A DNA stretch of 64,000 nucleotides from Smallanthus sonchifolius (lineage: Eukaryota > Streptophyta > Magnoliopsida > Asterales > Asteraceae). Each line of letters begins with the position of its first letter. Within the stretch, counting starts at the first letter, position 1. The DNA lies in NCBI GenBank assembly GCA_023525975.1, contig CM042018.1, forward strand, positions 72,671,001 to 72,735,000. The letters are read 5' to 3'. The notes under the pieces are model-generated. The model saw only the letters and a list, made by a program, of their open reading frames with translations. It ran no database searches and was not told where the DNA came from. Both the position numbers and the translations under genes were made by a program. Below, piece after piece: positions 56,580 to 64,000 of the stretch.

Positions 56580-57788
56580 ATGCCTCCCCGTCGTGCTCCC
56601 GTGGTCAACACCAATACCGACATTGCTGCTATTCTTGCACAACTCGTGACACAACTCACTCAAGCTAATGGTGCCACCAATGGCAACCATGGTGGAAATG
56701 GTAGTAATGGTGGCAATGGTGGTATCAACCTAACTCAATGCACCTTCAAGCATTTCAACCCGTGTAACCCTCTCAAGTTTTATGGTACCGAAGGAGCTAT
56801 GGGACTCCTTCAATGGTTCGAAAGCATTAAGAATACCTTTCTCAATAGTGACTGCCCCGATAACCTTCGTGTTCGTCATACCACAAGTGTCCTACAAAAA
56901 CGGGCACTCAAGTGGTGGAATGGGGAGAAAAGGAATCGAGGTGTGGATGTAGCAATGGCCTTACCTTGGGATGAGGTTAAAAGGCTAATGACCGAGGAAT
57001 TCTTTCCTCGAAATGAAGTGAAGAAACTTGAAGCTGAGTTTTGGGATCTTGCCCAAGATAGTGGAGAAAATTTGGCTTATACAACTCGGTTCCATGAGTT
57101 GAGTCTCCTTGTGCCCCACATGGTCACAACTTTGTCTCGCTGCATTGAAAAGTATATTGGGGGACTACCTAGGCAAATTCAAGATACTGTCCTTGGAAGG
57201 AATCCCGCAACACTTGAGGATGTTATCCGTTTGTCCGCTACCTTAACCGATAATCATGTGAAGGCGGGGACTCTTACTAAAAAGGGCACAAAGAAAGTTT
57301 CCGACACCACAACTCCTCCCACCCACAACAAAGAGGCCACAACTGAACCCTCCAGACATAATAGGAAGAGGAAGACTAGAAATTTTGCTGTGGTCACTCC
57401 TGCTATTCCTGTTAATCAAGTTGCACCTATGGTTCAAGCACCGGCCAAAAAGCCATATGTTGGAATCTACCCTCTCTATGCCACATGCAACTATCATCAT
57501 CCCCAAAGCATCCCATGTCGCCTTTGTAATCATTGTGGAAAATACGGCCATACGGTCAATGTTTGTAGAGCCAAGGCACTTGCAGGTCAAGTCAACCCAC
57601 CAAACCGAACCAACCAGCAAGTGGCTAATCAAGGTGTCCCCGCTATTGCAAATGGGCGTGCTTGTTAAGAATGTGGCAACCCGAATCATTTCCGCGATCA
57701 ATGCCCAAAGCTTATCAATGCTAGGCAAGGCGGAGCTCATGGGCGTGCTTTCAACATAAACGCCAATGAAGCTCAGGCCAACAATGAT
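56580..57788 (+). pseudogene. gag: gag of Gyp-1, one stop
   Basis: Capsid and nucleocapsid of the particle. I chose the ATG at 56580 (MPPRRAPVVNTNTD), a common start for gypsy gag. A Gly/Asn-rich stretch follows, then the retrotransposon gag domain (residues about 70-215) with LQWFESIKNTF, LKWWNGEKRN, RLMTEEFFPRNE and YIGGLPRQIQ. The first knuckle, CNHCGKYGHTVNVC, is at 57525-57566. In the second knuckle (57663-57704) the codon after the first Cys is TAA (57666-57668), and ECGNPNHFRDQC continues in frame. The frame then runs without a break into protease. Only this nonsense codon separates gag from a single gag-pol frame. Confidence 0.9.
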
Positions 57789-60700
57789 GTGGTCAACGGT
57801 ACGTTCCTTGTTAATAGTCAATATGCCTCCATTTTATTTGATACCGGTGCAGATAAGAGTTTTGTGTCACATAACTTTGAACCCTTACTAGCTAAAACAC
57901 GATCCAAATTAGAGAAAACCTTCACCGTAGAAGTAGCAAATGGTGACTCGCTTACAGTTGACTCCATTATTCATGACTGCTCTCTAGAACTCAATGATCA
58001 TACATTTACAATCAACCTCGTACCAATGCCACTGGGAAGTTTTGACATCATCATAGGCATGGATTGGCTGTCGAATCACCATGCCGAGGTCATCTGTTTT
58101 GAGAAGTGCATCCGAATACCTTTACCGTCGGGAGAAATGTTAAGAGTCTTTGGTGAAAATCCTTGCAAAGGACTCAAGCTGATGTCATGCACCACTGCTC
58201 AAAAGTACTTACGAAAGAAGTATGTGGCCTTCTTAGCTCATGTTGTTCAAAAGTATGTGAAAGAGAAGAGTATTGAAGACATTCCCTTCATCCGGGATTT
58301 TCCCGAAGTATTCCCCGAAGACTTATCCGGCCTTCCACCCATCCGACAGGTAGAATTTCGCATTGATCTTGTGCCCAGAGCTAACCCCGTGGCTAGAGCT
58401 CCATATCGTCTTGCACCTTCCGAAATGCAAGAACTTGCAAGCCAACTCCAAGAGCTCTCCGACAAGGGCTTCATCCGTTCAAGTCATTCACCGTGGGGTG
58501 CACCTGTCTTATTCGTCAGGAAGAAGGATGGGTCATTCCGCATGTGTATTGACTATCGAGAACTCAACAAGCTTACCATCAAGTACCGTTATCCTTTACC
58601 TATAATTGATGATCTCTTTGATCAACTTCAAGGTTCCACTTGTTTCTCGAAGATTGACCTTCGATCTGGTTATCACCACCTCCGTGTGCAAGAGGAAGAT
58701 ATTCCAAAGACTGCCTTCCGAACAAGATACAGTCACTACGAATTCATGGTTATGCCTTTTGGGTTAACCAATGCACCCGCGGTTTTCATGGACCTCATGA
58801 ATCATGTGTGCAAACCGTATCTTGACAAATTTGTGATCGTCTTCATTGACGATATCTTAATCTACTCCAAGACTAAAGCCGATCATGAGCAACACCTTAG
58901 GTTGGTTTTGGATCTATTGAGGAAAGAGCAACTATATGCCAAGTTCTCCAAATGTGAATTTTGGCTAAAAGAGGTTCAATTCCTAGGTCATATCGTCAAT
59001 GAAAAGGGTATCCATGTTGATCCTCCTAAGATCGAAGTTGTTAAGAATTGGAATACCCCTAAGACCCCCACCGAAGTTCGTTCATTCCTTGGTCTTGCGG
59101 GATATTATCGTCGTTTCATCTCAAATTTCTCTAAGATTGCTGTCCCCCTCACTGCTTTGACACACAAGGGTAAAAATTATGAATGGGGACCAAAACAAGA
59201 AGAAGCTTTCCAAACCCTCAAACAAAAGTTGTGCAATTCTCCTATATTAACTCTCCCTTATGGGAATGATGATCTAGTTGTCTACTGTGATGCTTCTAAC
59301 CAAGGTCTCGGTTGTGTCCTTATGCAACAAGGCAAAGTAATCGCTTATGCATCAAGTAAACTTAAGATCACGAGAAGAATTATACGACGCACGACCTCGA
59401 GTTGGGTGCGGTTGTATTCGCATTGAAGATTTGGAGACATTATCTCTATGGCACAAAATGTGTGTTGTTTACCGACCATAAAAGTCTTCAACACATCTTC
59501 AACCAAAAAGAACTCAATATGAGGCAACGACGTTGGGTCGAACTCCTTAACGACTATGACTACGAGATTCATTATCATCCCGGCAAAGCGAATGTTGTGG
59601 CCGACGCTTTGAGTCGAAAGAACCATGGCATGCTTCATTGTGCCCGAATCCAAACCGACACTCAAATCCGCTTCTTAGAAGCTCAACACGTCTTAGTCAC
59701 CGAAGGTAACATGTATGAAGAAATGTCGTGTGGTGTTGAACTTCTACTTGAATCAAAACCCAATGGCTTACTTTATTATTTGAACCGTATTTGGATTCCC
59801 GATCGCGATGATCTCCGTGCATTTCTTATGAACGAGGCTCACAAGACTTGTTATTCTATTCATCCTGGTGCGGATAAAATGTACCAAGATCTTCGCCAAA
59901 AATATTGGTGGTCCGGTATGAAAAAGGACATTGCTCTCTATGTTGCCAAATGTCTAACGTGTTCCAAAGTCAAAGCCGAACACCAACGTCCTTCCGGATT
60001 ACTAGAACAACCAGAAATTCCCATGTGGAAATGGGAGAACTTAGCCATGGATTTTATTACCAAACTCCCTCGCACCTCGAGTGGGTATGATAGCATTTGG
60101 GTGATCATTGATCGTCTCACCAAATCTGCTCATTTCTTGCCCATCCGTGAAGACTATCGGGTTGAGAAACTAGCCCGAATTTACATTGATAAAATTGTTA
60201 GCCGTCATGGTGTTCCCTTAAACATAATCTCCGATAGAGATGCTCGGTTCACCTCTAGCTTTTGGCAATCTCTCCAAACTTCTCTTGGTACACGATTGGA
60301 TTTGAGCACGGCCTACCATCCCCAAACTGATGGTCAGACCGAGAGAACAATCCAAACTCTTGAGGATATGCTTAGAGCTTGTGTAATTGATTTTGGTGGC
60401 AATTGGGATTCACATCTATCCCTAATCGAGTTCTCTTACAATAATAGCTACCACACGAGTATCAACATGGCTCCATTTGAAGCTCTCTATGGTCGCAAGT
60501 GTCGTTCTCCTATCTGTTGGAACGAGATTGGTGAAGCACAAATCACTGGTCCCGAGTTAATTCAAGAAACATCCGACAAGATTATTCAAATCCGTGACAA
60601 CATTCGAGTAGCGAGAAGTCGACAAAAGAGTTATGCCGACAAACGACGAAAACCCTTGGAATTCCAAGTCGGTGACCTTGTTCTTCTAAAGGTGTCGCCG

Positions 60701-61108
60701 TGGAAGGGTGTGATCCGTTTTGGAAAGAAAGGCAAATTATCACCTCGCTATGTTGGTTCATTCAAGATCCTTGAAAGGATTGGGAAAGTGGCTTACAAAC
60801 TCGACTTACCTCCATCTCTTGGCAATGTGCATCCTATATTTCATGTATATAATATGAAGAAATGTCTCGCTGATGAGAATCTCCATATACCGCCTGATGA
60901 TGTGCGCATTGATGAAACGATGCACTTCATTGAGAGACCAGTAGAAATCATGGATCGTGAGATCAAACAGCTCAAGCGAAGTCGTATTCCTATTGTCAAA
61001 GTTCGTTGGGAATCTAAGCGTGGTCCTGAGTTTACTTGGGAACGTGAGGACCAAATGAAGCTCAAGTACCCTCACCTCTTTGCTGATTCAGTAGTCTCAA
61101 CTAGCTAA
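57789..61108 (+). pseudogene. pol: pol of Gyp-1 (PR-RT-RH-IN-chromodomain-like), one frameshift
   Basis: Protease has DTG at 57840-57848 (LFDTGADKSFV). RT has FRMCIDYRELNKLT near 58532, MPFGLTNAPAVF near 58755 and FIDD at 58842-58853. RNase H starts VYCDASNQGLGCVLMQ near 59280. A one-base shift near 59365 (after YASSKLK) moves the frame. 59402-61108 continues with the RNase H end DHKSLQHIF and LSRK, then the integrase HHCC finger (HPGADKMYQDL and CLTCSKVK). The core follows: MDFITKLPRT, SDRDARFTS and the Glu in GQTERTIQTLEDML. The C-terminal module reads VSPWKGVIRFGKKGKLSPRY, NVHPIFHVYNMKK and, at the end, IVKVRWESKRGPEFTWERED, the remnant of a chromodomain. It stops 35 bases before the 3' LTR. 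Confidence 0.92.
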
Positions 61109-61123
61109 ATTTCAGGACGAAAT

Positions 61124-61142
61124 TCCCTCAACATGGGGATAC
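61124..61142 (+). other. Probable polypurine tract of Gyp-1
   Basis: The bases before the 3' LTR read CTCAACATGGGGATAC. The short purine run GGGGA is the only candidate for the plus-strand primer. It is weak compared with usual tracts. Confidence 0.45.
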
Positions 61143-63780
61143 TGTAACATTTCTGATTTTTCTACTTGTTTGAAATTAATGTAACTCGTTTAATTTCCAA
61201 TTCTAGTACACTGGTTTTCTTTTAAGCTGTAAGTTCCAAGTATTAAATCCCAAACACACATCCGCAAACCCTTTTACGGGTATACATTTACATAAATTTT
61301 CAATCAAATACTTATACGCATAGATACATTTATTCCATTAACAAGAAATTTCACGATTGATCGAACCCAATCAATTAAACCCTAAATTGGAACCCCACAC
61401 TCCAATTTTGACTTTCCTTGACAGTTTGACTTTCAAAAGTCAAAGGGGCCAAAAACCGTAACAATTCACTCGACCAATCGACGGATTTCTTTCAAATTGG
61501 ACTCCTCATGATTTCCTAATCACGAATCGATCCATTCTCGGCCCAAACAACAACCCAAGCTGACCGAATACGCGGCCATTTCAAATTTAAAAGAATTTGA
61601 CTAAGTTTAGTCAAACCCGTATTATTAGCCGATCAAATTGTGTAATTGACGCGTAATGAATCCCACAATTCACGCGCAGACCAGTCTCTCATGTATACAG
61701 CACCTTAACACGACTCGATCCATCCTCAATTAATCAGATTATCGCGAAATCAGCCCGCAAAACGTTTCAGTCAAAAATCAAAATCAAATTTGTTAATTCG
61801 AATAAAATTGAACGAATTATACCACTCACCCTTACGCGTTTACCTCCTCTCAAACTCTCCCAACCTCTGTCGAACCTGCATTTCACCTCTAGAGCCCTCT
61901 CAATCACGAAGAACAGTCGGAGCCAAACTCGTAGCCGTCAATACTTGTTGCCCAATCTCAACGTGTAAGTCTTAGGTCATTAGGATCGTAATCGAACCCT
62001 GATCAATAGCCCTATATCAATTTATGCCAAAAATACAGAATCAAACCAATTCGAATTCTAGGGTTCTTGGCTCTCGTATTGATTTGGGTTTCGATCCGAA
62101 AGTTATGTTTTAAATTTTTAGTATTCTTATAATCCAGCGAAACCACCTGGTCCGGCCGGCAAGTCACTGCGCCGCCGAACCAGGTGGCGTGGGTTCGAAA
62201 CCCACTAAATCAGTCCTTTTTAGCGAACACTGAATACCAGACCCGGACACCTCTCCGTAACGGGTTATCAGAAATCCGAGTGGATCTTTTACGCGAATAG
62301 CTGCCCTGGTCCAGTGGTATACATGCAATACCCACACAGGATCCACCCGGGTTCGAACGGGGTGGCCTGTTTATATTTTTAAATGCCATTTATAAAACTC
62401 CAAAAATTTTATAAAAAATATTTTTATAAGCCTTGAAACATTTATAACAGAATAAAATCAGAATCATTAAATTTCAATAGAAATTTCGATTTAATCCGAA
62501 TTAAAATGTCAAATTGCATATTAAACTTTTAAAATCAAAACTTTAAATATTTAAATTAATTTCTAAATAAAAACAATTAATTTTATAAAAGTTATAAAGT
62601 ATTAACTTTATCAAAATACTCATTTTCCAAAAAAAGAAAAAAAATGAATAAATAAATAAAAGTTATTTATTATAACATACAAAAATAAATATACTTTTTA
62701 CGCACCTTTATAAATAAATATCATTTTTTTTACATATCTTTATAAATAAATAAATAAATTATTTATTTAAATAAGATAAGACACGCGACAGATTTCATAA
62801 CTAAATTATTAAATAATAATTATTTAATCTATTTAGTATTTCGAACTCAAAACTTAGTTTAATAATTTTAAAACTATTTAATTAAATTCCTCATTTTTAT
62901 GAAACATTTCATTCAAGTACGAACCACTAATACTTACCACTCCAACACTTGTCATACATAACCGATTCAACCCTAGACTTAGACATAGACAGTTGTACCC
63001 ACTAATAATTCAAATGTACATAATACATTAGGTTAACGTGGTGAGTTACAAGGATCAAAATTTCAATCTAGTCTTCCGTGTTTAGCAACACCTTGAACCA
63101 AGTGAGTATTACATAGCCCCTTTTACTCTTTTACACATTTTGGGGTGAAACATGAACTCTATACAAACAATTGCTTACATTTACACAAACTACACAAATA
63201 CAAATCATCTTTACATTCATGTGTGCAAATTTGAGCTTTATGTTTGAGTGCTAGGTGTGATAACTTTTGTGTGCAATTTATGTGCAATCATTAACTATTC
63301 AAGCCGACGTTTAACAATGATAGATCTATTGAGTCTGACAAACCCACCCAGGTAGGGTGATTGATACCGACAACACAATTTTGCATGCTAGTTACAAAGG
63401 TTTGATTGTACTTGGTTACACAATAGTTGCTCCCCATAAATGCCTTATTTATCATGTTATGTAAGGATTTGTTTTACAAACTATATGCTATCTATATACA
63501 AACCTGTGTTATACTCACCAACTTTTAGTTGACTTTATTTTATTCATGTTTCAGGTACTAATGTGTGAGTTTGATCAAGATGTGCTACACATAGACTTGG
63601 ACTTAGTTAAATTAAATAAAGAACTTATGTATTTCAATTATGTTGTTTTTCTTGGATTGTTTTGTCATGAATGTTGCAATGAAATTTGATAATGAATATA
63701 TTTCAATTTAGTCAACCTTGTGCTTATGAACAGTCTACATGTCCCGCCCCGATGATTCCGCCATCGGTCGGGGTGTGACA
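61143..63780 (+). repeat. 3' LTR of Gyp-1
   Basis: 2638 bp, the same ends as the 5' LTR. It differs by scattered substitutions and an insertion near 62590 (a TTATAAAGTATTAACTT stretch). Both structured modules are kept at 62136-62211 and 62303-62367. Confidence 0.93.
62136..62367 (+). other. Copies of the two tRNA-like modules in the 3' LTR
   Basis: Module 1 (62136-62211) keeps the 9-bp hairpin and the GTGGG-TTCGAAA-CCCAC arm unchanged. Module 2 (62303-62367) has CCGGG before TTCGAAC where the 5' LTR has CCAGG, so the two LTRs complement each other in pointing to a once-perfect stem. Confidence 0.6.
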
Positions 63781-63785
63781 GATTC
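63781..63785. repeat. Target-site duplication GATTC, right
   Basis: GATTC directly after the 3' LTR. Confidence 0.95.
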
Positions 63786-64000
63786 CCTTGTCGTCTCCAT
63801 CATCAGGTTTGAATACTCAAAGTTCTTGCTACTATTTCATATAGCGAATGCTAGGGTTTCTGTTTTAACCATTTTTACCACTGAAATCATGAATTTAGGG
63901 TTGTTTCTTGTTTAAATCCTGCTTATAAAATCACCATTGTTGATATCTCACACCTTTAATGTATATATTTGCAGATTTCTCTACAAATCTCGGTAAGATG
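63786..64000 (+). other. Post-pol region of Cop-2b after Gyp-1, with possible 5'-UTR intron
   Basis: Sequence from before Gyp-1 continues. A donor-like ATCAG|GTTTGA at 63807 and an acceptor TATATATTTGCAG ending at 63974 would define a 168-base intron. An ATG lies at 63998-64000, the last bases of the window. In Cop-3 an acceptor of the same form (CTTTGCAG) precedes the env-like ATG. I infer that an env-like ORF starts here; a host 5' UTR cannot be excluded. Confidence 0.4.

Larger units (their letters stand above)
53270..63780 (+). mobile_element. Gyp-1, complete Ty3/gypsy element, Tekay/Del-like chromovirus
   Basis: Two long LTRs (53270-55882 and 61143-63780), TG...CA ends, GATTC duplication on both sides, primer-binding site, gag, then protease, RT, RNase H, integrase and a chromodomain-like tail, total 10,511 bp. 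In stretches compared by eye the LTRs differ at roughly two to three bases per hundred, plus an insertion of about 25 bp near 62590 in the 3' LTR. The insertion is therefore fairly recent. The Tekay/Del assignment comes from the domain order, the long LTRs and the C-terminal motif. It was not tested by a tree. Confidence 0.93.
44666..64000 (+). mobile_element. Cop-2b, SIRE-like copia, split by Gyp-1 and continuing beyond the window
   Basis: The parts are an LTR, primer-binding site, leader with word array, gag, pol and post-pol region (51805-53269). The Gyp-1 insertion (53270-63780, with GATTC repeated at 63781-63785) follows. The rest of the post-pol region then reaches an ATG at 63998-64000, where an env-like ORF would begin. 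The 3' LTR would lie outside the window. Confidence 0.83.

Noticed and set aside
63781..64000. 5' UTR and first intron of a host gene
   Set aside because: Possible, but the sequence continues the Cop-2b post-pol region across Gyp-1 and parallels the pre-env layout of Cop-3, so an element origin is simpler.

Overview
The window reads as repeat-rich plant nuclear DNA made almost entirely of nested LTR retrotransposons. I recognise no host gene, rRNA, tRNA gene or CRISPR array. Long Ty1/copia elements of the SIRE/Maximus type (long gag with two or more zinc knuckles, pol, and an env-like ORF behind pol) next to a Tekay/Del-type Ty3/gypsy chromovirus suggest a eudicot, probably Asteraceae. The family assignment rests on recalled resemblance and was not searched.

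Layout. I name the copia families Cop-1 to Cop-4. Cop-1 is present three times: 1a (1008-6590), 1b (6591-11117) and 1c (37379-44665, interrupted). Copies 1a and 1b are joined head to tail inside pol/gag, with a 3186-bp repeat unit. Behind 1b and behind 1c lies the same second element, Cop-2: 2a (11118-29463) and 2b (44666 to the window end). The Cop-1/Cop-2 junction is identical in both places, so this is a segmental duplication of an already nested pair. Later insertions are private to one copy. Cop-3 (11919 to about 23185) sits in the leader of 2a. Cop-4 (29464-37378, minus strand) sits between 2a and 1c. A gypsy solo LTR (41165-43638, minus strand, duplication ATTTG) sits in the pol of 1c. 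A complete gypsy element, Gyp-1 (53270-63780, duplication GATTC), sits behind the pol of 2b. Every coding region carries at least one stop or frameshift. Gyp-1 (two lesions seen in gag-pol) and the gag-pol of Cop-3 are closest to intact.

How the parts work together. Each element has the usual order: LTR promoter, primer-binding site matching initiator Met-tRNA, leader, gag, protease, integrase and reverse transcriptase/RNase H (copia order) or protease, RT/RNase H, integrase and chromodomain-like tail (gypsy order). The most unusual feature is that each family carries its own short palindromic word in clusters. The words lie in LTRs, leaders and the region between pol and the env-like ORF. 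In Cop-3 they are phased at exactly 33 bp. In Cop-3 and Cop-4 the pre-env cluster is followed by a TATA box, as in the LTR. In Cop-3 and Cop-2b a plausible 5'-UTR intron lies just before the env-like start. Together these suggest a separate promoter for the env-like gene. Coordinates of LTR starts without a partner LTR are estimates.
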